From NCBI GenBank assembly GCA_944381495.1, contig CALWLJ010000015.1, forward strand, positions 1-64,000: 64,000 bases of DNA. The letters are read 5' to 3'. The notes below the pieces were generated by a model. It had not been told where the DNA came from. It made no database searches and was given only the letters and a program-made list of their open reading frames with translations. The translations under genes were made by a program, and so were the position numbers. Positions 1 through 8,669 of the stretch are shown in pieces (positions within the stretch are counted from its first letter, which is position 1; each line of letters opens with the position of its first letter). This DNA is from an uncultured Mediterraneibacter sp. GTDB taxonomy: Bacteria > Bacillota > Clostridia > Lachnospirales > Lachnospiraceae.

Positions 1-252
1 TAAGAATTGTCATATCTGTAATTCTTACCAAAAAGGGGCCATTTTTTACCAAAGCCACAAAGTTTTTTACACTACCGCTGTTTACCTGAAATTTCTGCAA
101 AGAGTTTCTGGCAAGCAACAGAAAGTACCTGTCCTTTTCTTTTTGTGAGCAAATCTTGAATGATGTATGCAGCTGCAACAGGCTGGAAATTGTATGTGCT
201 TTTCACGATGCGCTTCCTGATACACTTCCTGATGCACGTTTAGATCTGTTTC

Positions 253-1230
253 CTAATTCAGCTGAGAGCTGCGCCACTTCCCGGGAGAACTGCCGTATTT
301 CCTTTTGAAGATCCGGTTGAAGTAGGATAAATTTTCGAATCCATTCATCTCGGCAATTTCCAGGACTGAAGCATCGCTGATACGAAGCATTCTTTCTGCC
401 ATAGTGAGACGATAATCATTCAAATATTCTATAAAGCTGTTTCCCATATGACTCTTGAAAAATTTCATGAAATGAGACTTACTGTAATAGGTAAGATCTG
501 CCATATCATCTATTGAGATCCGCTCCTGATAATGTTCCTCCACGTATTTAAGGATTGTTTTCATTTTCTCCAGAGTTTTCGTCTGGGGAGTGGATTCTTC
601 TTCATTTTGTTTCTGGTTTGAGACCAGGATGAAGAAAAACTGAAACAGGAAACCTTTTACTGCCAGCTGGTATCCGTCGGGACGTGCATCGCAGAGCAGA
701 TCGATCTGCCGGATACAGTCAGAGACGCTGGTATAATAGGACAGAACAGGGGTATAAAATGTTGCTGAAGGGATCTCGCCTTTCAGGAGAGGGGTGAGAA
801 AACGTGCAGTACACAGATCAGCCGGTCCGGACGTCAGGAGCTCTTTCTTGAAAATGATATTTTCATATTCCATGGACCGGTGTTCTTCCTGTTCTATAGA
901 GTGGAGCTGTCCCGGCCGGATAAATATGATATCCCCTGCGGTTACGGCATGACGGTTCAGGTCTACAGAGACGATGCCCCGGCCTTTCTTAATGACGATC
1001 AGCTCCAGCTCTGAATGCCAGTGCGGAGGAACCTGAGTAAAGTCAAGGGGAATGGAACAGAGATATGTATTATATGGAAATTCGGATTCGGTATGGCTTT
1101 TGGTCTCATGGTAATTCTGGTATTCGCTGTGATATTTCAGATATTCATCAGTGTTTTGCCTGTCATTTGAATCCTGATGCCTGTAAAAAGCAATATTAAC
1201 ATCCGGATCCTGACTGTTTTCTGTATGCAT
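253..1230 (-). CDS. AraC-family transcriptional regulator
   Basis: This is a sugar- or metabolite-responsive DNA-binding regulator of about 325 residues. The N-terminal half holds a cupin-like sensing domain (about residues 70-115, HWHSELELI and RPGQLHS), and the last 100 residues hold the two helix-turn-helix motifs of AraC/XylS proteins (ISIDDMADLTYYSKSHF, then VLEIAEMNGFENLSYFNRIF). The start is set at the ATG ending at 1230, which has an AGAAAGGA ribosome binding site. An in-frame TTG at 1293 is rejected because it lies in the -35 box of the gene's own promoter. The gene is divergent from glgP-malQ, so control of alpha-glucan use is a reasonable inference, but the ligand is unknown. Confidence 0.85.
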   Translation of the reverse strand: MHTENSQDPDVNIAFYRHQDSNDRQNTDEYLKYHSEYQNYHETKSHTESEFPYNTYLCSIPLDFTQVPPHWHSELELIVIKKGRGIVSVDLNRHAVTAGDIIFIRPGQLHSIEQEEHRSMEYENIIFKKELLTSGPADLCTARFLTPLLKGEIPSATFYTPVLSYYTSVSDCIRQIDLLCDARPDGYQLAVKGFLFQFFFILVSNQKQNEEESTPQTKTLEKMKTILKYVEEHYQERISIDDMADLTYYSKSHFMKFFKSHMGNSFIEYLNDYRLTMAERMLRISDASVLEIAEMNGFENLSYFNRIFKRKYGSSPGKWRSSQLN

Positions 1231-1263
1231 AGAGAACCAGTCCTTTCTGCTTATAATGATAGT

Positions 1264-1320
1264 ATTGTACAATAATATGAAAGTATTTTGCAAGAAATAT
1301 CAGATAAATCGTATTAAAAT
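1264..1320. promoter_or_regulatory. Divergent promoters sharing one -35 box
   Basis: TTGCAA at 1288-1293 is its own reverse complement. On the minus strand it is followed after 18 bp by TACAAT (1269-1264), the araC-type gene promoter. On the plus strand it is followed after 18 bp by TATTAA (1312-1317), a weaker promoter for glgP. Both transcripts would therefore start from polymerases competing for the same -35 hexamer. The minus-strand promoter is the stronger match; the plus-strand one is a prediction. Confidence 0.5.
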
Positions 1321-1420
1321 GCGAAGTAACAGTTGCAGAATGAACCGCGGAGACGAGAAGCCGCGGAGACAGGCTGTGACAGACAAAACGAATTGAGACA
1401 GTTTTGAAAGGAGAAACGTC

Positions 1421-3676
1421 ATGAACATTCAGGAAAAGTTAAAACAGATTCTTGGAAAAGAAATTGCACAGGCATCTAACGAGGAAATCTATCACGCGCT
1501 GATGACGATCGTACAGGAGATGGCTACAGAGAAAGAACGCACAGACAGCAAAAAGAAGCTTTACTATATCTCAGCAGAGTTCCTGATCGGAAAGCTTCTC
1601 TCCAATAATATGATCAATCTTGGAATATATAAAGAAGTAAAGGATATCTTGGAGGCAAATGGAAAGGATATCGCAGAGATCGAAGAGGTCGAGCCGGAAC
1701 CGTCACTTGGAAACGGCGGTCTGGGACGTCTGGCAGCATGTTTCCTTGACTCCATCGCTACACTTGGACTGGCAGGAGATGGAATCGGTCTGAACTATCA
1801 TCTGGGATTGTTCAAGCAGGAGTTTGAGGACAGACTGCAGAAGGAGACACCGAATCCGTGGATCGAGGAGAAGTCCTGGCTGAAGAGAACAGATGTGACA
1901 TATCCGGTTGATTTCAAAGGACTGAGAGTCAACGCAAGAATGTATGACATCGAAGTGACCGGATACAACAATAAGACAAATAAACTTCATCTCTTTGACC
2001 TTGATTCTGTTGATGAGTCCATCGTTGAGGATGGAATCGACTTTGACAAAGAAGATATCCAGAAGAACCTGACTCTGTTCCTGTATCCGGATGACAGCGA
2101 CGAACAGGGAAGACTGCTTCGTATCTATCAGCAGTATTTCATGGTGAGCAGCGGCGCGCAGCTGATCCTGGACGAATGTACTGCCAAGGGATGCAATCTC
2201 TACGATCTGCCGGATTATGCAGTGATCCAGATTAATGATACTCATCCGACTATGGTGATCCCGGAACTGATTCGTCTGCTTGTGGAGAGAGGCATGGATA
2301 TGGACGACGCGATCGATGTTGTATCCAGAACATGCGCTTATACAAACCACACGATCCTGGCAGAGGCACTGGAAAAATGGCCGGTAGCTTACCTGAAGAA
2401 GGTTGTTCCGCAACTGATGCCGATCATCGAAGTACTGGATGACAAGGTAAGAAGAAAATATGCTGATGAGAGTGTCGCAGTGATCGACAGAAACGATACC
2501 GTACACATGGCACACATTGATATCCATTACGGATTCAGCGTGAACGGTGTTGCTGCTCTGCATACAGAGATCCTGAAGAACTCAGAGCTGAACAACTTCT
2601 ATAAGATTTATCCGGAGAAGTTTAACAACAAGACAAATGGTATTACATTCCGCCGCTGGCTCCTGCACTGCAATCCGCGTCTGGCAGATTACATTGAAAG
2701 CCTGATCGGTGACGGATTCAAGAAAGATGCTGCCGAACTGGAAAAACTGCTTGCGTACAAAGATGACGAGAAGGTTCTGGAGAAGCTCCTTGAGATCAAA
2801 CGTAAAAATAAAGAAGATCTGTGCGATTACCTGAAAGAGACTCAGGGAGTCGAGATCAGCCCGGATACGATCTTCGATATCCAGGTAAAACGTCTCCACG
2901 AGTACAAACGTCAGCAGCTCAATGCGCTGTATATTATTGATAAATATCTTGAGATCAAGGCCGGAAAGATCCCGGCGGCTCCGGTTACCGCGATCTTCGG
3001 CGCGAAGGCGGCTCCGGCATATGTGATCGCAAAGGATATCATCCATCTGATCCTCTGCCTGCAGGAGATCATCAACAACGATACGGAAGTAAACAAATAC
3101 CTGAGAGTTGTCATGGTAGAGAACTATAATGTAACAAAGGCTGGAAAGCTGATTCCGGCATGTGATATCTCCGAGCAGATTTCTCTGGCTTCCAAGGAGG
3201 CAAGCGGTACCGGAAACATGAAGTTCATGCTCAATGGTGCGGTAACTCTGGGAACAGAGGACGGAGCAAACGTAGAGATCCACGAGGCTGTCGGCGATGA
3301 CAACATTTTCGTATTCGGTGCATCCAGCGACGAGGTAATCGAGCATTATGCGAAAGCAGATTATGTGGCAAAGGATTACTATGAGAACAATCCGGCTATC
3401 AAGGCTGCCGTAGACTTTATCACAAGCGATGAAATGCTTGAGGTAGGACAGAAGGAGAATCTGGAGCGTCTGCAGAAAGAGCTGATCAACAAAGACTGGT
3501 TCATGACACTGCTTGACTTCGATTCCTACAAAGAGACGAAGGAGAAAGCTCTCAGCGCATATGCGGACAGAAAAGACTGGGCAGAGAAGATGCTTGTAAA
3601 TATTGCGAAAGCAGGATTCTTCTCATCAGACAGGACGATCGAGGAGTACAACAGAGATATCTGGCATCTGGCTTAA
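1421..3676 (+). CDS. glgP: Glycogen/maltodextrin phosphorylase
   Basis: This cytosolic GT35 enzyme uses phosphate to release glucose-1-phosphate from the non-reducing ends of glycogen, starch or maltodextrins. At 751 residues it is somewhat shorter than the E. coli enzymes. The [15 protein letters not shown] segment and the pyridoxal-phosphate site [14 protein letters not shown] (Lys601) are intact, as is the following [11 protein letters not shown] segment. The ATG at 1421 has a GAAAGGAG ribosome binding site. malQ follows 159 bp downstream, giving the usual phosphorylase/glucanotransferase pair. A 10-bp direct repeat (CCGCGGAGAC at 1345 and 1361) lies in the leader and could be a regulator site. 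Confidence 0.95.
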   Translation: MNIQEKLKQILGKEIAQASNEEIYHALMTIVQEMATEKERTDSKKKLYYISAEFLIGKLLSNNMINLGIYKEVKDILEANGKDIAEIEEVEPEPSLGNGGLGRLAACFLDSIATLGLAGDGIGLNYHLGLFKQEFEDRLQKETPNPWIEEKSWLKRTDVTYPVDFKGLRVNARMYDIEVTGYNNKTNKLHLFDLDSVDESIVEDGIDFDKEDIQKNLTLFLYPDDSDEQGRLLRIYQQYFMVSSGAQLILDECTAKGCNLYDLPDYAVIQINDTHPTMVIPELIRLLVERGMDMDDAIDVVSRTCAYTNHTILAEALEKWPVAYLKKVVPQLMPIIEVLDDKVRRKYADESVAVIDRNDTVHMAHIDIHYGFSVNGVAALHTEILKNSELNNFYKIYPEKFNNKTNGITFRRWLLHCNPRLADYIESLIGDGFKKDAAELEKLLAYKDDEKVLEKLLEIKRKNKEDLCDYLKETQGVEISPDTIFDIQVKRLHEYKRQQLNALYIIDKYLEIKAGKIPAAPVTAIFGAKAAPAYVIAKDIIHLILCLQEIINNDTEVNKYLRVVMVENYNVTKAGKLIPACDISEQISLASKEASGTGNMKFMLNGAVTLGTEDGANVEIHEAVGDDNIFVFGASSDEVIEHYAKADYVAKDYYENNPAIKAAVDFITSDEMLEVGQKENLERLQKELINKDWFMTLLDFDSYKETKEKALSAYADRKDWAEKMLVNIAKAGFFSSDRTIEEYNRDIWHLA

Positions 3677-3835
3677 TATAAAAAATATAAAGGAACCTCC
3701 GACAGAAATGCCGGAGGAATTCCTGCATATTCTGTCTTTCTGTCAGTCCCCGGCAGACTTTTTGTGCGCTGGGAACTGAATGAAAGGCTGAAGATGTGAA
3801 CATTGATATTATATAGATAAGAAGGAGAAAAAGAG

Positions 3836-5344
3836 ATGAAAAGAGCAAGCGGAATCTTATTACCGGTATTTTCCCTGCCGTCTAAATACGGGATTGGATG
3901 TTTCTCAAAAGAAGCGTACAAATTTGTCGATATGCTGAAGAGAGCGGGACAGAGCTACTGGCAGATCCTGCCGCTTGGACCGACCGGATACGGAGATTCC
4001 CCGTACCAGTCTTTCTCCACGTTTGCAGGAAATCCATATTATATTGATCTGAAGACACTGATCAAGGAAGGTCTTCTGACGAAAAAGGAGTGCAAATCCT
4101 TTGATTTCGGTGATAAGGATGACGAGGTGGATTACGAGAAGATCTACCGCTCCCGTTTTAAAGCACTGAAGCTGGCCTATGACCGCTTCGAGAAAGATGC
4201 TGACTATGAGCAGTTTGTAAGCGATAATGCTTACTGGCTTGAGGATTATGCCCTTTACATGGCGATCAAGGATAGAAATAACGGTGTGAGCTGGAAGGAG
4301 TGGGAGGCGCCGCTCCGCGACAGAGAAGAGACAGCACTGGCAAGAGCCAGAGAAGAGCTGGCAGAGGAGATTGATTTCTATCGTTTCCAGCAGTATGAGT
4401 TCGATAAACAGTGGAAGAAGCTTCATGCATATGCAAATGAGCAGGGCGTGAAGATCATAGGCGACATCCCGATCTATGTGGCATTTGACAGTGCAGATAC
4501 ATGGGCGGCGCCTGAGCTGTTCCAGTTTGATGAGGAGAACAATCCGACCGGAGTGGCAGGATGCCCGCCGGATGCGTTCTCAGCTACAGGACAGCTGTGG
4601 GGAAATCCTCTTTACAGATGGGAATATCATAAAAAGACAGGCTATGCATGGTGGATCAAGAGAATCGCTTACTGCCTGAAGCTCTACGATGTGGTTCGGA
4701 TCGATCATTTCCGCGGATTCGATGAGTACTATGCGATTCCTTACGGGGATGAGACTGCTGTCAATGGTAAATGGATGCCGGGACCGGGAATGGATCTGTT
4801 CCATGCTATTGAAAAAGCTCTTGGAAGGCCGGAGATCATCGCGGAGGATCTGGGATTCCTGACACCCAGTGTGCTGAAACTGTTAAAAGACAGCGGATTC
4901 CCGGGAATGAAAGTGCTCCAGTTTGCCTTTGACGCCCGTGAGTCTTCCAATTACCTGCCCCATACTTACCCCACAAACTGTGTAGTTTACACAGGAACTC
5001 ATGACAATGACACTACAAGAGGCTGGTATCATGAGGTGGGAAAAGGTGCAAGAGACTTTGCAAAGGAATATATGTGCAAGCCGCGGCTGGACGAAGACAG
5101 TCTGGCAGATGACTTTATCGCAATGGCAATGAGCAGCGTGGCGGATCTGTGTGTGATCCCCATGCAGGATTATCTCAACCTGGGCAGCGAGGCAAGGATC
5201 AACATCCCGTCAACCCTTGGCGGAAACTGGGTGTGGAGGATGAAGAAAAAACAGTTCTCCGGTGAAGTGGCGGATGAGATCGCGAGAGTGACGAAGCTGT
5301 ACGGAAGAATGCCGGAGAAGGAAGATGGCTGTTTAGGTCAATAG
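3836..5344 (+). CDS. malQ: 4-alpha-glucanotransferase (amylomaltase)
   Basis: This GH77 enzyme transfers glucan segments between maltodextrins and makes chains long enough for GlgP to attack. The 502-residue length is normal. The catalytic residues are visible: nucleophile Asp290 in VVRIDHFRGF, acid/base Glu337 in IIAEDLG, and Asp390 in GTHDNDT. The N-terminal MKRASGILLPVFSLPSKYGI is typical of the family. A GAAGGAG site precedes the ATG. The gene follows glgP and is probably cotranscribed with it. Its TAG stop lies inside the left end (CAATAGC) of a long palindromic repeat, so that element abuts or was inserted at the 3' end of the gene. Confidence 0.95.
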   Translation: MKRASGILLPVFSLPSKYGIGCFSKEAYKFVDMLKRAGQSYWQILPLGPTGYGDSPYQSFSTFAGNPYYIDLKTLIKEGLLTKKECKSFDFGDKDDEVDYEKIYRSRFKALKLAYDRFEKDADYEQFVSDNAYWLEDYALYMAIKDRNNGVSWKEWEAPLRDREETALARAREELAEEIDFYRFQQYEFDKQWKKLHAYANEQGVKIIGDIPIYVAFDSADTWAAPELFQFDEENNPTGVAGCPPDAFSATGQLWGNPLYRWEYHKKTGYAWWIKRIAYCLKLYDVVRIDHFRGFDEYYAIPYGDETAVNGKWMPGPGMDLFHAIEKALGRPEIIAEDLGFLTPSVLKLLKDSGFPGMKVLQFAFDARESSNYLPHTYPTNCVVYTGTHDNDTTRGWYHEVGKGARDFAKEYMCKPRLDEDSLADDFIAMAMSSVADLCVIPMQDYLNLGSEARINIPSTLGGNWVWRMKKKQFSGEVADEIARVTKLYGRMPEKEDGCLGQ

Positions 5345-5666
5345 CGTTTTCTCGGAAAGCATCCGGAAGCGGGGCGGAAACATTGGCTGAGCGTATTCCG
5401 GATGAAGCGGTGTGTGTGGCATGTTCCGTTCCGGAATCTGGGAAGAATCTAAAGGAAGGAAAAACTGTTTAAAAGCAAAACGGCACGAGGGGCAACTCGC
5501 ATTCGCTCAGACAATCCCCTCGTGCCGTTTAACAACAGTTTATCCTTCCTTAAGATCTTCCAGCAGATTCCTCCAAAGTCACATGCCCCACACACCGCCT
5601 CAGCCGGAAAGGCTCATCCCGCCGTCCGCTCCGCTTCCTGCGCTGTTCAGAAGGGAAATGCTATTG
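5339..5666. repeat. Giant palindromic element, family 1, copy A
   Basis: The spacer after malQ folds almost completely on itself. A left arm of about 154 nt (5339-5492) pairs with a right arm of about 151 nt (5516-5666) around a 23-nt loop, CAACTCGC ATTCG CTCAGACAAT (5493-5515). The best-paired blocks are 5484-5492 with 5516-5524, the GCGGTGTGTG/CACACACCGC block, and GGAAGCGG/CCGCTTCC near the base. The ends are inverted repeats (CAATAGC and GCTATTG). The same loop recurs in the element at 20056-20385, whose arms are otherwise different. Reading frames across it are by-products of the palindrome. Transcribed, it would be a very long hairpin and could terminate malQ or protect its 3' end. Confidence 0.85.
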
Positions 5667-5690
5667 TCTAAACAAACCAAAATATAAACT

Positions 5691-5771
5691 GGCGCGGCTT
5701 GGAAGTCTTACAATATGGTAAGTTCTCCAAGCCGCGCCTCTGGTTTCCCGGGTGTATAGCCACTAACTTCC
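5691..5771. repeat. Hairpin plus element-end fragment of family 1
   Basis: Two things lie here. GGCGCGGCTTGGA (5691-5703) pairs perfectly over 13 bp with 5726-5738. Next, 5753-5770 (TGTATAGCCACTAACTTC) is identical to the reverse complement of the right end of the 20-kb palindrome (20368-20385), and similarity extends some 20 bp on either side. It is therefore a detached or partial family 1 end in the opposite orientation, lying just outside the stop of the DUF3784-like gene. Confidence 0.7.
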
Positions 5772-5825
5772 CCTACTTTGAACAATCAGAATACGTTTTA
5801 GAGATTATGCTCCTGTTTTCGGGTC

Positions 5826-6131
5826 TTATTTCCTTTTCCTGCAAACGGTGTTGGCAAGAATTACTGCAACCACGGCGGCAATAAAAATGATAGTTGCGAA
5901 AAGCCCAGCCATGTCCGCAGACTCTTCTCCCATAATGCCGTCCACAACAAATATGGCAGCGCAGAATCCGCTCAGACAGCTCATCAGACGGCATACTTTT
6001 CTGTAATCATACTTCTGTTTCTGCTTTTCGCTCATGGTATTATATCCTGCAAACAAAAAGCTTCCTTTTTCCTTCCAGAACGCGACAGCCATAATGACAA
6101 ATATGATTGCAATGCCATATTCTATCCTCAT
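5826..6131 (-). CDS. DUF3784-like small membrane protein
   Basis: This 101-residue protein has an N-terminal hydrophobic segment (about residues 5-19), a short cytoplasmic loop with GYNTMSEKQKQKYDY, and two further hydrophobic stretches (about 50-65 and 74-94). The GYNTMS...YD motif after the first membrane helix is the signature I associate with DUF3784 proteins of Firmicutes; their function is unknown. The gene follows the DUF2007-like gene by 34 bp on the same strand, so the two probably form an operon. A GAGG-containing site precedes the ATG. Confidence 0.7.
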   Translation of the reverse strand: MRIEYGIAIIFVIMAVAFWKEKGSFLFAGYNTMSEKQKQKYDYRKVCRLMSCLSGFCAAIFVVDGIMGEESADMAGLFATIIFIAAVVAVILANTVCRKRK

Positions 6132-6165
6132 TTTCTCTACCTCGCTTTCCCTGTTCAGGCGAGCC

Positions 6166-6567
6166 TTATCCCATAATGATATTCATAATCGATGGAACCA
6201 CTGCGCCCAGCAGCAGGAACAACGCTGCAATAAAGCAGATGACCTTTACGGCCAGCATCTTCCTGCTCTGGGATCTGTCAGGAAGTTCATCCTCCTCGAT
6301 GACCTGGGTGCCATCCTGATCTGATGGAGTCATTCCTTTTATGATCTGTGCTGCCCGTTCCTGATCTCCTTCATCTACATATATCTTCTCGCCGAATATA
6401 GAATTCCCCATGTAGATGTTCATGTAGTCGCCGCTGCCTTCAGACTGGCTGTATGCAGGGATCCCTTCGGATCTCAGCGCTTCGATGATCATATCCGCCT
6501 GAACACGGTCAGCACAGGACCAGACTTTTACGGGTTTCATACCTTTTAGACGATTTTTTTCACTCAT
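6166..6567 (-). CDS. DUF2007-like protein with C-terminal membrane helix
   Basis: The 133-residue protein has two parts. Residues 12-75 (VKVWSCADRVQADMIIEALR ... GEKIYVDEGDQERAAQII) look like the DUF2007 'putative signal transducing' fold, a small alpha/beta domain that often accompanies membrane segments. Residues 101-131 form a hydrophobic helix, so the protein is probably membrane-anchored with the domain in the cytoplasm. GGAGGGGAAAAT precedes the ATG. It is the first gene of a two-gene operon with the DUF3784-like gene. No function can be assigned from sequence. Confidence 0.65.
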   Translation of the reverse strand: MSEKNRLKGMKPVKVWSCADRVQADMIIEALRSEGIPAYSQSEGSGDYMNIYMGNSIFGEKIYVDEGDQERAAQIIKGMTPSDQDGTQVIEEDELPDRSQSRKMLAVKVICFIAALFLLLGAVVPSIMNIIMG

Positions 6568-6699
6568 ATTTTCCCCTCCTCCGGATGCCGGGCAGAGCTA
6601 GGAATTACTATTGGCCCGGCAGAATGAATCTGACGTTTTTCCTGACTGGAATCTGTAGGACAGAATGCCCTGTCAGGATATTTCTGTTATGGTGATTTT

Positions 6700-6728
6700 A
6701 TTATAGAATAAGTAAATGCAGGAGACAA
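6700..6728 (-). promoter_or_regulatory. Sigma-A promoter of the DUF2007/DUF3784 operon
   Basis: On the minus strand TTGTCT (6728-6723), a 17-bp spacer and a perfect TATAAT (6705-6700) lie about 130 bp upstream of the first gene. The -10 is consensus and the spacing is optimal. Confidence 0.6.
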
Positions 6729-6840
6729 TGGTTTTTATGAAAGCAGTTCTTGAAAGAAAGTACAGGCCTCTGAAAGTGCTGTGGCGGCAATACTGTATTT
6801 TGTCTTCCTGATGTATTACAAGAGAAAGTACGGGGGCTGA
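6728..6840 (+). pseudogene. Possible frameshifted remnant of a tiny membrane protein
   Basis: An ATG at 6728 behind GGAG opens a short frame (MVFMKAVLERK...). It ends soon, but the adjacent frame continues into a hydrophobic stretch, AVAAILYFVFLMYYKRK, that stops at 6840, one base before the XRE gene. A single indel would join them into a protein of about 37 residues with one membrane helix. This could be chance; no homolog is recognised. Confidence 0.2.
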
Positions 6841-6841
6841 T

Positions 6842-7054
6842 ATGGAGAACAGGATACGGGAGAGACGGAAAGAAATGAAGATCTCTCAGGAGGAGCTGGC
6901 GAAGAAGTGCGGCGTTTCCCGGCAGACCATCAATGCCATTGAGAACAACAAATATGATCCGACCCTGTCTCTGGCCTTCGCGCTGGCCAGGGAGCTGGGG
7001 ATGCTGGTGGATGAACTGTTTATTCCTGGTGAGAAATCGAAAATCGGGAAATAA
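6842..7054 (+). CDS. Small XRE-family HTH regulator
   Basis: The 70-residue protein is little more than one Cro/CI-type helix-turn-helix: IRERRKEMKISQEELAKKCG, then VSRQTINAIENNKYDPTLSLA. This compact type (YozG-like) usually represses its own operon or acts with a neighbouring membrane protein, but no intact partner follows here. A strong terminator lies 20 bp downstream, so the gene is transcribed alone. The target is unknown. Confidence 0.8.
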   Translation: MENRIRERRKEMKISQEELAKKCGVSRQTINAIENNKYDPTLSLAFALARELGMLVDELFIPGEKSKIGK

Positions 7055-7073
7055 GTGATATCTATTCAACAGG

Positions 7074-7140
7074 AAAAAGGACATCTCCTGCAGAAGAGTA
7101 CATGCTGAGAAGCACGGAAATCTGCGGGAGATGTCTTTTT
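7074..7140 (+). terminator. Rho-independent terminator after the XRE gene
   Basis: AAAAAGGACATCTCC at the 5' side pairs with GGGAGATGTCTTTTT at the 3' side, with a 37-nt apical part that folds further, and ends in a T run at 7136-7140. The A run on the left makes it plausible in both directions. Confidence 0.8.
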
Positions 7141-7180
7141 GAGAAAATCGGGATTAAAAATGTTATTATCCTGCAGATTG

Positions 7181-7189
7181 TGATAGAAT
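7181..7189 (+). promoter_or_regulatory. Extended -10 promoter of mntA-hepT
   Basis: TGATAGAAT (TG, one base, then TAGAAT) lies 40 bp upstream of the mntA start. There is no good -35, as is usual for extended -10 promoters. Confidence 0.45.
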
Positions 7190-7228
7190 GAAACGAGAAA
7201 AAATGACAAAAGTCAGAGAGGCGAAAAA

Positions 7229-7531
7229 ATGTTAGATCTGAATAAAACAGGAATAAAACAGGTGGTTCTGGACGAGATTATTTCAATTGCAAAGAGATAT
7301 CAGATTAAAAGATTAATATTATTTGGTTCTAGGGCAAGGGGAGATTTCAGGAGAACAAGTGATATCGATCTTGCGGTTTCAGGAGGAGACTTTAACCGGT
7401 TTGTTCTTGATGTGGAAGAAGAAACACCCACTCTCTTAAAATACGATTTTGTTGATCTGGACCGGAAGGTTCAGGAGGAACTACTGAGATCAATTGAAAA
7501 AGAAGGAGTAGTGATCTATGAAAAAATATGA
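7229..7531 (+). CDS. mntA: MntA-type nucleotidyltransferase antitoxin
   Basis: This 100-residue minimal nucleotidyltransferase contains the exact GSx10DxD signature of MntA antitoxins: Gly33-Ser34, Asp45 and Asp47 (GSRARGDFRRTSDID), with a third acidic residue in FVDLD (Asp76/Asp78). In the characterised HepT/MntA systems this enzyme adds AMP units to a tyrosine of the HEPN toxin and inactivates it. The next gene encodes that partner and overlaps by 14 nt, so translation is coupled. The site is intact, so the antitoxin is probably active. Assignment to type VII toxin-antitoxin is by motif and gene order. Confidence 0.85.
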   Translation: MLDLNKTGIKQVVLDEIISIAKRYQIKRLILFGSRARGDFRRTSDIDLAVSGGDFNRFVLDVEEETPTLLKYDFVDLDRKVQEELLRSIEKEGVVIYEKI

Positions 7532-7907
7532 TAACTTCTGTGCTGCACTGACAAATATGAAAGAAATATATAACTATGAAGAACCCTATGATACGGTTGT
7601 TCTTACAGGACTTGTCGGCCTGTATGAGATCTGCTTTGAACAGTCGTGGAAAATGATGAAAGAGATACTTGGAGTCCATGGCTATGAGGAGAGTGCGACC
7701 GGGTCGCCAAAGACAATCCTGAAAACAGCTTATCAGGCGGGAATGATAAAAGATGAGGCTTTATGGATTAGGGCTCTTCAGGAAAGAAATAATGTGTCTC
7801 ATTCTTATAATAAAGAAATTGCATTGGAAATTGTAAGACAGGCAAAAGATGATTTTTATCAGATGTTTTGCGAACTGGAACGGGAGATAGAACTCCGCTG
7901 GCTATAG
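7518..7907 (+). CDS. hepT: HepT-type HEPN ribonuclease toxin (HI0074-like)
   Basis: This 129-residue helical protein matches the nucleotidyltransferase substrate-binding (HI0074) branch of HEPN proteins. Its RNNVSHSY segment gives the full Rx4HxY toxin motif: Arg90, His95 and Tyr97. In studied HepT proteins the Arg/His pair cuts RNA and the Tyr is the AMPylation target of MntA. The start lies within the 3' end of mntA. Whether it limits phage or stabilises the region cannot be read from sequence. Confidence 0.85.
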   Translation: MKKYDNFCAALTNMKEIYNYEEPYDTVVLTGLVGLYEICFEQSWKMMKEILGVHGYEESATGSPKTILKTAYQAGMIKDEALWIRALQERNNVSHSYNKEIALEIVRQAKDDFYQMFCELEREIELRWL

Positions 7908-7932
7908 AATATTGTGGAAGGGAACATGGAAA

Positions 7933-8655
7933 ATGAACCAGATACTGATCGTGGAGGATGATCCGGATATCAATGGACTCCTGGGGCGGATCCTTAAGAA
8001 AGGCGGATATGAAGTGACGCAGGCGTATTCCGGCACGGAGGCGAAGCTTCTGCTGGAGCGGCAGGAGCCGGACCTGGTGCTGCTGGATCTGATGCTCCCC
8101 GGGATGACAGGGGAAGAGCTTATTACTTATATAAGGGATGAACGGAAGACGTCCATCCCTGTTATTGTGCTTTCTGCCAAAAGCGCTCTGGAGGATAAGC
8201 TGGAGACCATACGCAGCGGCGCCGATGATTATATGACAAAGCCCTTTGAACCGGAGGAGGTGCTAGTGCGGGTGATGGCTCTGCTGCGCAGGAGCGGACA
8301 GAAAGAAAAAGATGTGGGGGTCTGTGTGGAAGACAGGAATCACTCCGCTATGGGAACGGACAGGATTTCCTATAAGAACCTGACTCTGGATGAGGGTGCA
8401 AGGGAGGTGTGCGTCAATGGAAAACAGATTTCCCTTACGCCTCATGAATTTGAGATCCTTCGTCTGCTGACGGGCAGACCGGATAAAGTGTTTTCCCGGG
8501 CCAGTCTCTATGAGCAGGTATGGGGAGGCGGCTATTACGGAGAGGACAATACGGTAAATGTCCATGTGAGCAACATCCGCAAGAAGATTGCTTCCGCCGA
8601 CCCGGGGGAGGAATATATCAGGACCGTCTGGGGGATCGGATTTCGGATGGCGTGA
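7933..8655 (+). CDS. OmpR-family response regulator
   Basis: The 240-residue protein has a receiver domain (acidic pocket EDD at residues 8-10, phospho-acceptor Asp52 in DLVLLDLMLPGM, and a conserved Lys in DDYMTKPFEP) and a C-terminal winged helix (about 145-238, ending YIRTVWGIGFRMA). The ATG at 7933 follows GGAAGGGA; a TTG 21 bp upstream has no suitable site and is rejected. It lies upstream of an ABC transporter and a sensor kinase on the same strand, so it very probably answers to that kinase and controls the transporter. An acidic spacer of about 20 residues separates the two domains. Confidence 0.9.
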   Translation: MNQILIVEDDPDINGLLGRILKKGGYEVTQAYSGTEAKLLLERQEPDLVLLDLMLPGMTGEELITYIRDERKTSIPVIVLSAKSALEDKLETIRSGADDYMTKPFEPEEVLVRVMALLRRSGQKEKDVGVCVEDRNHSAMGTDRISYKNLTLDEGAREVCVNGKQISLTPHEFEILRLLTGRPDKVFSRASLYEQVWGGGYYGEDNTVNVHVSNIRKKIASADPGEEYIRTVWGIGFRMA

Positions 8656-8669
8656 TCTTTATACTTTCT

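Noticed and set aside
2582-3346. Long minus-strand frames opposite glgP, pheT, feoB, the M26 protein and topA
   Set aside because: They mirror strongly coding genes, lack ribosome binding sites and family motifs, and follow the codon pattern of the opposite strand.
5412-5884. Short plus-strand frames in the malQ downstream region
   Set aside because: They run across the palindrome arms and the element-end fragment; the similar peptide FPGCIATNF seen here and at 20 kb comes from the repeated DNA end, not from a conserved protein.
7912-7932. TTG start for the response regulator
   Set aside because: It lacks a spaced ribosome binding site; the ATG at 7933 has one and begins the conserved receiver fold.
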